Positions 15,081 through 23,169 of a stretch of DNA of 38,269 nt are shown here, piece by piece. The number at the start of each line of letters is the position of its first letter. Positions within the stretch are counted from its first letter, which is position 1. This stretch comes from an uncultured Atopobium sp. Its GTDB lineage: Bacteria; Actinomycetota; Coriobacteriia; Coriobacteriales; Atopobiaceae. The stretch is taken from contig CALIAD010000067.1 of NCBI GenBank assembly GCA_938041635.1, forward strand, positions 1 to 38,269, given 5' to 3'. The notes beneath the pieces were generated by a model, which worked only from the letters and a program-made list of their open reading frames with translations, was not told where the DNA came from and did not search any database. The position numbers were made by a program, and so were the translations under genes.

Positions 15081-16847
15081 ATGAAGGTTTTATATAACGA
15101 TGGCCATGTTGGCGAGATTAACGATGCAGCTGAAGAGCTTGAGGTTATTCGCCACGATGCAGCTCACCTGCTTGCTCAGGCTTTGAAGCGTCTGTACCCA
15201 CACGCACAGTTTGCCTATGGTCCAGCAACTGAAAATGGTTTCTACTATGACGTTGATCTTGGAGACACTAAGGTTAACGAGGACGATTTCCCAGCTATCG
15301 AAGCTGAGATGAAGAAGATTGTCAAAGAGAACCTCAAAATTGAGACGTTTGAGCTTCCTCGTGATGAGGCTATTGCCTACATGAAGGAGCGCGGCGAGTC
15401 TTACAAGGTTGAGCACATTGGCGATCTTGCTCCAGACGCACATATTACCTTCTATAAGCAGGGTGAATACGTTGACATGTGCGTTGGTCCTCACATGCTC
15501 TACACCAAGGGTGTTAAGGCTTTTAAGCTGACCAGCATTTCTGGTGCGTATTGGAAGGCTGATAAGAACAACAAGATGCTCACCAGAATTTATGGTGTTG
15601 CGTTTGGTTCCAAAGATGAGCTTGCTCAGTACCTCAAGATGATTGAAGAGGCCGAGAAGCGCGACCACAGGAAGATTGGTCGCGAGATGGAGCTCTTCAT
15701 GATGTCCGACTTTGGTCCTGGCTCTCCATTCTGGCTTCCAAACGGTATGGCTCTGCGCAACGCTTTGACCGATTACTGGCATGAGATGCAGGCTCGCTTT
15801 GGTTATCAGGAGGTTCAGACTCCACTGATCCTCTCGCGTTCCCTTTGGGAGACTTCTGGTCACTGGGATCATTACAAAGAGAATATGTACACCACCACGG
15901 TAGATGAAGATGACTTTGCCATTAAGCCTATGAACTGCCCTGGTGCTTGCTTAATTTATAAGTCCAAGCCACGTTCTTATAGGGATCTTCCTATGAAGCT
16001 GGCTGAGGCTGGTCTTGATCACCGTTATGAGATGAAGGGTGCTCTGCACGGTCTGTTCCGTGTTCGTGAGTTTACTCAGGACGATGCACACCTCTTTATC
16101 CGCCCTGATCAGATTACTGAGCAGGTCACGGATGCATCTCACCTCATCACTGCTTACTATGCACAGTTTGGCTTCCCATACCGTGTAGAGCTCTCTACAC
16201 GCCCAGAGGATTCCATGGGTTCTGATGAGGATTGGGAGCGCGCTGAGCAGGGTCTGCGTGATGCACTTGATGCCATGGGTATCGATTACGTGGTCAACGA
16301 GGGCGACGGTGCTTTCTATGGTCCTAAGATTGACTTCCATCTGACCGACTGCCTTGGTCGTTCTTGGCAGTGCGGTACCATCCAGCTTGACTTCCAGCTG
16401 CCTCACAACTTCCAGCTTGAGTACATTGACTCCGACGGCACCAAGAAGCAGCCAATCATGATTCACCGCGCTGGCTTTGGTTCTTTCGAGCGCTTTATTG
16501 GTATTCTGACCGAGAACTACGAAGGCAAGTTCCCTGTCTGGCTGAGCCCATGCCAGGTCAAGGTTCTTCCTGTCTCCGAGAAGTCTCGTCCTTATGCTCA
16601 TGAGGTTGCCGAGAAGCTTGCAGCCGCTGGTATTCGCGTTAAGGTGGACGACCGTGACGAGAAGATCGGCTATAAGATCCGTGAGGCTCGATCCCTTGAT
16701 CGCGTTCCTTACATGCTCATCCTTGGTGAGCAGGAGGTTGAGGCAGGAAACATTTCTGTTCGCGACCGCTCCAACGAGACTCACGTCGCAGAGCTTGACG
16801 AGTTTATTGCTCAGGTTGTCAAAGAGAATGCTGAGCGCGTTGGTTAA
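15081..16847 (+). CDS. thrS: Threonine--tRNA ligase (TGS domain absent)
   Basis: The 588-residue class II synthetase charges tRNA-Thr. The N-terminal editing domain keeps its metal-site residues (RHDAAHLL and MCVGPH), and the catalytic core shows motif 2 (HGLFRVREFTQDDAHLF), the zinc ligands in MNCPG, HG and MIHRAGFGSFERFIGIL, followed by an anticodon-binding domain (RVKVDDRDEKIGYKIREA). Compared with E. coli ThrRS (642 residues), the N-terminal TGS domain is missing: only about 22 residues precede the editing domain. The ATG follows a GAGGGG ribosome-binding site. Confidence 0.97.
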   Translation: MKVLYNDGHVGEINDAAEELEVIRHDAAHLLAQALKRLYPHAQFAYGPATENGFYYDVDLGDTKVNEDDFPAIEAEMKKIVKENLKIETFELPRDEAIAYMKERGESYKVEHIGDLAPDAHITFYKQGEYVDMCVGPHMLYTKGVKAFKLTSISGAYWKADKNNKMLTRIYGVAFGSKDELAQYLKMIEEAEKRDHRKIGREMELFMMSDFGPGSPFWLPNGMALRNALTDYWHEMQARFGYQEVQTPLILSRSLWETSGHWDHYKENMYTTTVDEDDFAIKPMNCPGACLIYKSKPRSYRDLPMKLAEAGLDHRYEMKGALHGLFRVREFTQDDAHLFIRPDQITEQVTDASHLITAYYAQFGFPYRVELSTRPEDSMGSDEDWERAEQGLRDALDAMGIDYVVNEGDGAFYGPKIDFHLTDCLGRSWQCGTIQLDFQLPHNFQLEYIDSDGTKKQPIMIHRAGFGSFERFIGILTENYEGKFPVWLSPCQVKVLPVSEKSRPYAHEVAEKLAAAGIRVKVDDRDEKIGYKIREARSLDRVPYMLILGEQEVEAGNISVRDRSNETHVAELDEFIAQVVKENAERVG

Positions 16848-16872
16848 TAGGGTTTCAGACAAAGTGCAGGTT

Positions 16873-17679
16873 ATGGGTGGCACCGCGCAGGATGGCGCAG
16901 GTGGCACGAAGAGTGTCGGCGCAATCGACGATGTCACGCAAACCGCAACTGACGTTGTCGCGCAAACCGCAACCGACGTTGTCGCGCAAACCGCAATCGA
17001 CGTTGTCGCGCAAACCGCAACCGACGTTGTAGCTGAATACGTAAAAATGATGGGGGCAGGCCGTGCGCGGCTTGTCCCTGTTTCCTATGTAGACGAACTT
17101 CTCGCCACACTGATTTCGAGCGGTGCAACTGTCGTGGAGCCGCTTGCTGGCGTGCCCGTTGAGGTGTGCGACATCAAAGGCAGAACTGCGGCAGGGGAGT
17201 TGCTGGTGGCGGACGTGCGTACGATTGGTGCCGAGTTCAGCCCCGCGTGCCGTCTAGGGGCAGAGCTTGCAGTTGCCGAGGACGCTCGGGTGCCGGGATA
17301 TGTTGTCGTGTGCATGCGGAAGTGCTGCATACCGTGGGTAGCAGAGGCAGTTGAAGCAAAGGCGTGCTCTGCAGAGGACGTGACGATTTCTGCCACGGGA
17401 GCGGAAGAGCAGGCGAGTGCACGGGTTTCTCGCCACGCGGCGAGCGACGCGGCGCAGGTGGTTGCCGCGTACCTGGCGTGCCATCCGCGCATCGAGGCGG
17501 TGCGCTATCCGGGTCTCAAGACGGACCCGAGCTTTGCGCGCGCAACATCGCAGCTGGTGGGTGGATTTGGCCCGTACGTGGATTACACGTGGAAAGAATC
17601 GCCAGGTGAATGGCATAGATTTACAGCAACGGATGAAGACGCCAGAACGCAGATTGTAAATTTTGAGAGAGTCGGTTAA
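16873..17679 (+). CDS. PLP-enzyme-like protein lacking the catalytic lysine, with octapeptide repeats
   Basis: The reading frame is open to 17679. The N-terminus has an octapeptide repeat (QTATDVVA, four copies). The rest aligns by eye with the second half of the Cys/Met-metabolism PLP family (cystathionine gamma-synthase-like): GELLVADVRTIGAEF resembles the LLVVDNTFATP block, and AAYLACHPRIEAVRYPGL with VGGFGPYVDY resembles the family's YLxxHPxVxxVxYPGL...GGFG region. The SxTKY segment with the PLP lysine is replaced by VAEDARVPG, and the N-terminal half of the fold is absent. It is GC-rich compared with its neighbours. The start is uncertain (ATG 16873 or GTG 16864). It is either a pseudoenzyme with a new role or a decayed gene; this comparison is visual only. 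Confidence 0.55.
   Translation: MGGTAQDGAGGTKSVGAIDDVTQTATDVVAQTATDVVAQTAIDVVAQTATDVVAEYVKMMGAGRARLVPVSYVDELLATLISSGATVVEPLAGVPVEVCDIKGRTAAGELLVADVRTIGAEFSPACRLGAELAVAEDARVPGYVVVCMRKCCIPWVAEAVEAKACSAEDVTISATGAEEQASARVSRHAASDAAQVVAAYLACHPRIEAVRYPGLKTDPSFARATSQLVGGFGPYVDYTWKESPGEWHRFTATDEDARTQIVNFERVG
16936..17031 (+). repeat. 24-bp in-frame tandem repeat, four copies
   Basis: Four near-identical 24-bp units (core CGCAAACCGCAAC, then GACGTTGTC) encode QTATDVVA/QTAIDVVA. A degenerate partial copy (GCAATCGACGATGTC) precedes them at 16921-16935. The unit length keeps frame, so copy number could vary without breaking the gene. Confidence 0.9.
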
Positions 17680-17698
17680 CGGTAAGCACTTGATTTGC

Positions 17699-17742
17699 AT
17701 ACCTTGGTATAATTTGAACTAATGTTCCTAAATAGAAGGGGA
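17699..17742 (+). promoter_or_regulatory. adhE promoter with extended -10 and ribosome-binding site
   Basis: TGGTATAAT (17705-17713) is a perfect -10 with an extended TGn element; no good -35 sits at standard spacing. A dyad ATACC-TT-GGTAT (17699-17710) overlaps it and could bind a repressor. AGAAGGGGA (17734-17742) is a strong ribosome-binding site for the ATG at 17747. Confidence 0.6.
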
Positions 17743-17746
17743 TTTT

Positions 17747-20365
17747 ATGGCAAAGAAGGCTACTCAAATTGAGGATGTTGATACTTTGCTCAAGCGCCTC
17801 GAAGAGATGCGTGAGGCACAGGCAGAGTTTGCAACATTCACTCAGGAGCAGGTCGATAAGATTTTCTATGAAGCTGCTCTTGCGGCCGAGAAAAATCGTA
17901 TCCCTCTTGCTCGCATGGCAGTTGAAGAAACTGGCATGGGTGTAATGGAAGACAAGGTTATCAAGAACCATTACGCAGCAGAGTACATTTACAACAAGTA
18001 CAAGGACATGAAGACCTGTGGTGTTGTAGAGGATGATCCAGCTGCAGGTTATCGAGTTGTAGCCGAGCCAATGGGTATCGTAGCTGCAGTTATTCCAACT
18101 ACTAACCCAACTTCTACCGCAATCTTTAAGACACTTCTTGCTCTGAAGACAAGAAACGCCATTATCATTTCCCCACATCCACGCGCAAAAGAGTGCACCA
18201 TTGCTGCCGCTCGTATTGTTCGCGATGCTGCCGAGAAGGCCGGCTGCCCCAAGGGTATTATCGACTGGGTACCAGCTCCTACCATTGATATGACTGCAGC
18301 AGTCATGAGCAACGCTGATATCATCCTGGCAACCGGTGGCCCAGGTATGGTTAACGCAGCTTACTCTTCCGGTAAGCCTGCTCTGGGCGTTGGTCCTGGT
18401 AACACTCCTGCTATCATCGACGATACCGCTGACATTAAGCTTGCAGTTAGCTCCATCATTCACTCCAAGACCTTCGATAACGGTATGATCTGCGCTTCCG
18501 AGCAGTCTGTTACCGTTCTTGATAGCGTTTATGACCAGGTCAAGAAGGAGTTTGCTGATCGTGGCTGCTACTTCCTGCACGGTAAGGAGCTTGACGCAGT
18601 CCGTAAGACTGTCATTGTCAACGGCGCTGTTAACGCAGCTATTGTTGGTAAGTCTGCTCACTTCATCGCAAAGACTGCTGGCGTCGACGTCCCAGAGAAG
18701 ACCAAGGTTCTTATTGGTGAGGTAACCTCTGTTGAGCCTTCAGAAGAGATGGCTCACGAGAAACTTTCTCCAGTTCTTGGTATGTATCGTGCAAAGAACT
18801 TTGACGAGGCTATTGCTAAGGCTGAGCGTCTTGTTGCTGATGGTGGCTATGGCCATACCAGCTCTCTTTACGTTAACATCAACGAGAAAGAGAAGATTGC
18901 TAAGCATCAGGAGGCAATGAAGACCTGCCGTATCCTGATCAATACTCCTTCCTCTCAGGGTGGTATTGGAGACCTCTACAACTTTAAGATGGCTCCATCC
19001 CTAACCCTTGGCTGTGGCAGCTGGGGCGGCAACTCCGTTTCCGGCAACGTTGGCCCACAGCACCTGCTTAACTACAAGTCTGTTGCAGAGAGGCAAGAGA
19101 ATATGCTTTGGCTTCGTGTACCTGAGAAGGTCTACTTCAAGAGGGGCTGCATGCCTCTTGCTCTCCGTGAGCTCAAAGAGGTCTATAACAAGAAGCGCGT
19201 CTTCATTGTCACAGACCAGTTCCTTTACAAGAGTGGCTTCACCAAGACCATCGAGGAGACTCTGGATTCCCTGGGCATCGTCCACTCTTCATTCTGGGAT
19301 GTTGCTCCAGACCCAACCCTTCAGTGCGCTCTTGAGGGTGTAGCTCGCATTCGCTCCTTCGAGCCAGACTGCATCATCGCAATCGGCGGCGGTTCTGCTA
19401 TGGACGCAGGTAAGATTATGTGGTCCATGTACGAGAACCCAGAGGAGAAGTTTGAGGACATGGCAGCGGACTTCTTGGATATCCGCAAGCGTGTCTACAA
19501 CTATCCTAAGATGGGCAACAAGGCATTCTTCGTTGCTATTCCAACTTCTTCTGGTACTGGTTCCGAGGTAACTCCATTTGCCATCATCACTGATGCTGAC
19601 AACGGCGTTAAGTACCCACTTGCAGACTACGAGTTGCTGCCTAACATGGCAATCGTTGATACCGACAACATGATGAGCCAGCCTAAGGGCCTGACCTCTG
19701 CTTCTGGTATCGACGTTCTTACTCACTGCCTCGAGGCATTTGTCTCCATGATGGCATCTGACTACACAGATGGCATGGCTCTTCGCGGCATGAAGCTGGT
19801 CTTTGAGTATCTGCCACGTGCTTATGACAATCCAAACGATGTCGAGGCACGCGATCACATGGCAAATGCTTCCTGCCTGGGTGGTCTTGCATTTGCTAAT
19901 GCATTCCTCGGCATCAACCACTCTATGGCTCACAAGCTGGGCGCTTTCCACCACATTCCACATGGTTGGGCAAACGCAATCATCCTTACTCGCGTAATGC
20001 GCTACAACGCAGCTGAGCGCCCAACAAAGATGGGTACCTTCCCACAGTACGATCACCCACACACCCTCGCACGTTACGCTGAGGCAGGTCGTTTCTGCGG
20101 CGTTACCGGCAAGGATGACCGTGAGGTCTTTGAGAACTTCGTCAAGAAGATTGAGGAGCTCAAGGCATACATCGGCGTCAAGGAGACCATTAAGGACTAC
20201 GGCGTAGATGAGAAGTACTTCCTCGATACCCTTGATGAGATGTCTGAGCAGGCATTCGATGACCAGTGCACTGGCGCAAACCCACGCTATCCACTTGTTT
20301 CCGAGCTTCGCGATCTCTATCTGGATGCTTACTACGGTCGTGAGCCAGGCTTCTACGAGGACTAA
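17747..20365 (+). CDS. adhE: Bifunctional acetaldehyde-CoA/alcohol dehydrogenase
   Basis: The 872-residue fusion enzyme reduces acetyl-CoA to acetaldehyde and then ethanol, re-oxidising two NADH during fermentation. The N-terminal half is a CoA-acylating aldehyde dehydrogenase (nucleophilic Cys in DNGMICASEQSV, VGPGNTPAIID). The C-terminal half, from about residue 450, is an iron-dependent alcohol dehydrogenase (IAIGGGSAMDAGKIMW, PTSSGTGSEVTPFA, iron ligands in GINHSMAHKLGAFHHIPHG). Length matches known AdhE, which assembles into spirosome filaments. It is monocistronic: it has its own promoter and a strong terminator. With ackA and pta in this window it suggests mixed acetate/ethanol fermentation. 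Confidence 0.97.
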   Translation: MAKKATQIEDVDTLLKRLEEMREAQAEFATFTQEQVDKIFYEAALAAEKNRIPLARMAVEETGMGVMEDKVIKNHYAAEYIYNKYKDMKTCGVVEDDPAAGYRVVAEPMGIVAAVIPTTNPTSTAIFKTLLALKTRNAIIISPHPRAKECTIAAARIVRDAAEKAGCPKGIIDWVPAPTIDMTAAVMSNADIILATGGPGMVNAAYSSGKPALGVGPGNTPAIIDDTADIKLAVSSIIHSKTFDNGMICASEQSVTVLDSVYDQVKKEFADRGCYFLHGKELDAVRKTVIVNGAVNAAIVGKSAHFIAKTAGVDVPEKTKVLIGEVTSVEPSEEMAHEKLSPVLGMYRAKNFDEAIAKAERLVADGGYGHTSSLYVNINEKEKIAKHQEAMKTCRILINTPSSQGGIGDLYNFKMAPSLTLGCGSWGGNSVSGNVGPQHLLNYKSVAERQENMLWLRVPEKVYFKRGCMPLALRELKEVYNKKRVFIVTDQFLYKSGFTKTIEETLDSLGIVHSSFWDVAPDPTLQCALEGVARIRSFEPDCIIAIGGGSAMDAGKIMWSMYENPEEKFEDMAADFLDIRKRVYNYPKMGNKAFFVAIPTSSGTGSEVTPFAIITDADNGVKYPLADYELLPNMAIVDTDNMMSQPKGLTSASGIDVLTHCLEAFVSMMASDYTDGMALRGMKLVFEYLPRAYDNPNDVEARDHMANASCLGGLAFANAFLGINHSMAHKLGAFHHIPHGWANAIILTRVMRYNAAERPTKMGTFPQYDHPHTLARYAEAGRFCGVTGKDDREVFENFVKKIEELKAYIGVKETIKDYGVDEKYFLDTLDEMSEQAFDDQCTGANPRYPLVSELRDLYLDAYYGREPGFYED

Positions 20366-20675
20366 TTCTCGCGTGCGTCACAGTTGCGGCTGCTACGTAG
20401 CGCATCCATTGCGTCGCGCATTCACCGCTTCTGACTCGTAGCGCGTAAAGCACAAAACAAGAGCCGGTTACCTAAACCCCAGGTAACCGGCTCTTTTTCT
20501 AGTCTTCTGAATTTTCTGCCTGATTGTCTGATGTGCAAATTCGATTGAAACTGTTGCTACTGATTCACAAAACACACCTATGTCACTTAATCTGTCAAAA
20601 AGGGTTATACATTGCTCCAATAATGCGAGTTTAGTGCGCAACAACAAAAACGCTCTTGGTAGGCCCCCACAACGC
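20366..20675. other. Intergenic region between convergent adhE and folA
   Basis: This 310-base gap holds a GC-rich, weakly self-similar tract right behind the adhE stop (20370-20448, with GTAGCGC twice), the adhE terminator at 20461-20500, and about 175 AT-richer bases in which I see no gene or RNA. Confidence 0.6.
20461..20500 (+). terminator. Strong intrinsic terminator of adhE
   Basis: A perfect 13-bp stem, GAGCCGGTTACCT (20461-20473) with AGGTAACCGGCTC (20481-20493), has a 7-nt loop followed by TTTTTCT. An A-rich stretch on the other side (CACAAAACAA) suggests it may also work for transcription arriving from folA on the minus strand. Confidence 0.93.
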
Positions 20676-21164
20676 CTAAACGTGTCGATAGGTCACAAAC
20701 TTGAAAGCGATACCTTCTGGAGTCACGCCGCCATCTTCCTCGTTGCAAACTTCCCAGGCAGGATCTTCGTCCAGGTTGGGGAAGTACGTATCCGCATCAA
20801 CCACGGTGTCGTGCTTCGTGACGTACGCGTAAGAGCACTTGTCGAGAAGAGCGCGGTAAATTGAAGCTCCACCAAGAAGCCAGACCTTCTCGGGAGCTTC
20901 ATCCTCAACTAAACGAAGCGCTTCCTCTGCCGACGACACCACCTCAACGCCTTCGACCTGGTAATCGGCATTTCTAGAAATGACAATGTTGCGGCGACCT
21001 TTAAGCGGTCCACCAGGGAAACTCTCCAGCGTCTTTCTGCCCATGACAACCGTGCAACCGCGCGTGTGCTCAACAAAATACTTCATGTCGGCCTTGTTGG
21101 GGATGAGAAGATCTCCGTCGCATCCGATGCCCCAATCGCGTGTTACAGAAACAATTGCGTTCAT
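20676..21164 (-). CDS. folA: Dihydrofolate reductase
   Basis: The 162-residue enzyme reduces dihydrofolate to THF with NADPH. Family blocks are MNAIVSVTRDWGIGCDGDLL at the N-terminus (substrate loop), DMKYFVEHT with the active-site acidic residue, VVMGRKTLESFPGGPLKGRRN (NADPH binding), VWLLGGASIYRALL and DTYFP. Length is standard, and the ribosome-binding site is AGGAGA before the ATG. It lies downstream of thyA on the same strand, the common thyA-folA arrangement in which DHFR recycles the dihydrofolate that ThyA produces. A repeat-filled gap of 196 bases separates the two. Confidence 0.96.
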   Translation of the reverse strand: MNAIVSVTRDWGIGCDGDLLIPNKADMKYFVEHTRGCTVVMGRKTLESFPGGPLKGRRNIVISRNADYQVEGVEVVSSAEEALRLVEDEAPEKVWLLGGASIYRALLDKCSYAYVTKHDTVVDADTYFPNLDEDPAWEVCNEEDGGVTPEGIAFKFVTYRHV

Positions 21165-21227
21165 GTGGTTCTCCTGACAAGTATTGTCTTAAATGAAATG
21201 ATGATCTTAGCTTGAGCATCTGCTCGT

Positions 21228-21351
21228 GCGTGCCTGCAACGCCAGCCGCATTCGCTCGGGTGCGCTGCAGCGCCAGCCGCGTCTGCTTAGGCGTGCCTGC
21301 AACGCCAGCCGGTCCGTTCAGGCGTGCCTGCAGCGTCAGCCGCGTTCGCAG
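21228..21351. repeat. Four imperfect GC-rich tandem repeats between thyA and folA
   Basis: A core close to GCGTGCCTGCAACGCCAGCC recurs starting near 21228, 21261 (variant GCGCTGCAGCGCCAGCC), 21291 and 21322, with period about 30-33 bp. The tract begins some 10 bases beyond the thyA stop codon. It is much GC-richer than the flanking genes. There are no spacers of unrelated sequence, so it is not a CRISPR array. Confidence 0.8.
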
Positions 21352-21360
21352 CAGCTGCGC

Positions 21361-22209
21361 CTAAACCGCAATCGGAATGTTCTTGATCTGCGGACCGTGC
21401 TGATAATCCTCGACAATGAGGTCGTCAGTAGTGAAGTCGTAGAAGTTGGTGACGTTAGGGTTCAGGCTCACCTTTGGCGCATCAAAGGTGGGGCGAGAAA
21501 TCAATTCTTTAACAATGTCAACGTGGCGATCATAAATGTGGGCATCGGCAATCATGTGAACCAGCTCACCAGCCTCCATGCCACTGACCTGCGCAACCAT
21601 CATGAGCAAGATGGCGTACTGGCAAACATTCCAGTTGTTAGCTGCAAGAATATCCTGGCTACGCTGAACAAGCAGCAGGTTAAGCGTAGGTTTGTCTTTA
21701 CCTGCTTCCTGAGTAACGTTATAGATTGCGTTGAATGCGCAAGGGTAGAGGTTCATCTCCGAGAGGTCAGCAAAGGTATACAGGTTGGTCATAATACGGC
21801 GGCTGAACGGATTCTCCTTGAGGTCCTTGAGTACGCGATCCATCTGGTCATAGTCGCCATCGGAGTAGTGAGAAACCTGTCCAACCTGATAACCGTAAGC
21901 TTTGCCAATGGAACCAGACTCATCAGCCCATGAATCCCAGATGTGTGAGTTAAGATCGTTAACGTTGTTGGATTTCTTCTGGTAAATCCACAGGACCTCA
22001 TCCATGGCGCTCTTGAGCGCAGTGCGACGAAGCGTCAGCGCTGGAAACTCCTCGCGCAAATCATAGCGATTGCAGACGCCAAACTTCTTGATTGTGTATG
22101 CGGAGGTACCATCTTCCCAGGTAGGACGGACCTTCTCGCCCTCGGTGGTGGTGCCGTTTTCAATAATGTCGGAGCACATATCAATAAAAATGCGATCTGC
22201 TTTGCTCAT
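21361..22209 (-). CDS. thyA: Thymidylate synthase (B. subtilis ThyA type)
   Basis: The 282-residue enzyme methylates dUMP to dTMP with 5,10-methylene-THF, yielding dihydrofolate. Visible are the N-terminal folate-site Arg region, NDLNSHIWDSWADESGSIG, SRRIMTNLY, the nucleophilic Cys in NLYPCAFN, RSQDILAANNWNVCQYA (dUMP binding), ADAHIYDRHVD and the C-terminal VTNFYDFTTDDLIVEDY with AV at the end. The Cys is followed by Ala rather than the His of E. coli ThyA, as in the B. subtilis/phage phi3T-like group. The ATG at 22209 follows AAGGA at 6 bases; an in-frame TTG at 22215 is too close to that site. It is linked to the folate genes fhs-folC by the shared cofactor. Confidence 0.95.
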   Translation of the reverse strand: MSKADRIFIDMCSDIIENGTTTEGEKVRPTWEDGTSAYTIKKFGVCNRYDLREEFPALTLRRTALKSAMDEVLWIYQKKSNNVNDLNSHIWDSWADESGSIGKAYGYQVGQVSHYSDGDYDQMDRVLKDLKENPFSRRIMTNLYTFADLSEMNLYPCAFNAIYNVTQEAGKDKPTLNLLLVQRSQDILAANNWNVCQYAILLMMVAQVSGMEAGELVHMIADAHIYDRHVDIVKELISRPTFDAPKVSLNPNVTNFYDFTTDDLIVEDYQHGPQIKNIPIAV

Positions 22210-22287
22210 ATTCAATCCTTCAAAATACCGTTCAAAATGGAATAAACACCTGCTAGTTGTACGTATAGCAAGTCTTTTCCAAGTACA

Positions 22288-22536
22288 TTACCAGTTGCTG
22301 TCAGTATAAGCGCTGTAGGGGTCCCCAAAAAGCGGGCTTGAGGAAGTCTGATTGCTCGAAACACAAGAACGTCCCAGTCCCGAGAGCAGCATAATAACTA
22401 TAAAAAATAGCAAGCCTGCAGGGAAAGGCGAGCCGTCAGGCATCTGCGACGGATCGTTTGGGTCAAAGTCAGGGCCCTCGCCGCCAAATTCATGCCTGTT
22501 GTGCCTGGTATCTTGGTTGTCGTCTTTCTTTGCCAT
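22288..22536 (-). CDS. Small single-pass membrane protein, unknown
   Basis: The 82-residue product has a charged, proline/aspartate-rich N-terminus (MAKKDDNQD, GPDFDPNDPSQMPDG), one hydrophobic helix (FPAGLLFFIVIMLLSGLG) at about residues 37-54 and a serine-rich tail (SSNQTSSSP). I do not recognise a family. The ATG at 22536 has GAGG four bases upstream. It lies between the Nudix gene and thyA on the same strand, 78 bases before thyA. Coding status rests on the ribosome-binding site and the ordered composition only. Confidence 0.6.
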   Translation of the reverse strand: MAKKDDNQDTRHNRHEFGGEGPDFDPNDPSQMPDGSPFPAGLLFFIVIMLLSGLGRSCVSSNQTSSSPLFGDPYSAYTDSNW

Positions 22537-22681
22537 CAATCCTCAATCAAACGCTTACACTTTGATGATACCCGTCGTCGCCCAAGGATTTCATGGCGAG
22601 AAACCCCTCTTTTTGTCACTCCACATTCTCTGCAAAGTATTTTGTACACGACGACTTGTTCGCACCTGCAGCTCGCTTACA

Positions 22682-22741
22682 CCCGCAACATCCGTGCCCG
22701 CAGCGTTCGCACCCGCGATTCACGCACCCGCGGCTCCTACA
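22682..22741. repeat. Four 15-bp GC-rich repeats at the Nudix gene end
   Basis: CCCGC recurs exactly every 15 bases (22682, 22697, 22712, 22727), with similar intervening bases (for example CCCGCAGCGTTCGCA). The tract lies directly behind, and just overlaps, the stop codon of the Nudix gene. It resembles in position, but not in sequence or period, the repeats behind thyA. Confidence 0.65.
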
Positions 22742-23168
22742 GGTGCTGCGACGCAAAGATGTCGTTCCAGAACGTGCCAAGCTGCTTGATGAGCTCGATG
22801 TCCGCAGGAAGCCACTGCACGTCAAGCAGTTCGTTTTGAGCAAGCCAACGAAGCTCCGAGTGAATCTCTGGATCCGCGAAAGGCTCTTCAGACTCGCTCA
22901 GCGTGCAGATATAACAATCCATATGCAGGTCAAAGGTGGGGTAGGAGTAAGCTACCGTGTCATAGAAAAACGCTGCCTGCACGTTACAGTGCAGCTCTTC
23001 CTGAATTTCTCGACGCAGCGCCTGCTCTGAGGTTTCTCCAGCCTCAACTTTTCCGCCAGGAAACTCCCAGAAGCCAGCATTATCCGCATCAGCTCTACAA
23101 GCGGCAAGAATTTTGTTGTCTTTATAGAAGATAGCTGCAGCTACATTGACTGTTTTGGCCTCGGCCAT
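22737..23168 (-). CDS. Nudix hydrolase (MutT-like)
   Basis: The 143-residue protein contains a full Nudix box GGKVEAGETSEQALRREIQEEL (given here as its key residues G-x5-E-x7-REIQEEL) at about residues 40-61. It is preceded by FWEFP, a MutT hallmark linked to 8-oxo-dGTP binding, and the N-terminal VNVAAAIFYKDNKILA is typical. A nucleotide-sanitising role (8-oxo-dGTP diphosphatase) or a pyrophosphohydrolase of another nucleoside derivative fits; the substrate is not provable. The start at 23168 has GGAGGG in front and is one base after the stop of the thioesterase gene, so the two are translationally linked. Confidence 0.87.
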   Translation of the reverse strand: MAEAKTVNVAAAIFYKDNKILAACRADADNAGFWEFPGGKVEAGETSEQALRREIQEELHCNVQAAFFYDTVAYSYPTFDLHMDCYICTLSESEEPFADPEIHSELRWLAQNELLDVQWLPADIELIKQLGTFWNDIFASQHL

Positions 23169-23169
23169 G

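Noticed and set aside
16875..16887. GGGTGGCACCGCG, identical to the T-box riboswitch tag
   Set aside because: It lies 28 bases behind the thrS stop, inside the start of the PLP-like gene. A nearby GGTGGCACG repeat and the lack of any upstream stem I or specifier region in non-coding sequence make a T-box implausible.
17699..17710. Rex-type redox operator at adhE
   Set aside because: The dyad ATACC-TT-GGTAT does not match the Rex consensus (TTGTGAA...TTCACAA). It is kept only as an unassigned dyad.
21228..21351. CRISPR array
   Set aside because: The repeats are imperfect and contiguous, without unique spacers of uniform length, and no cas gene is present.
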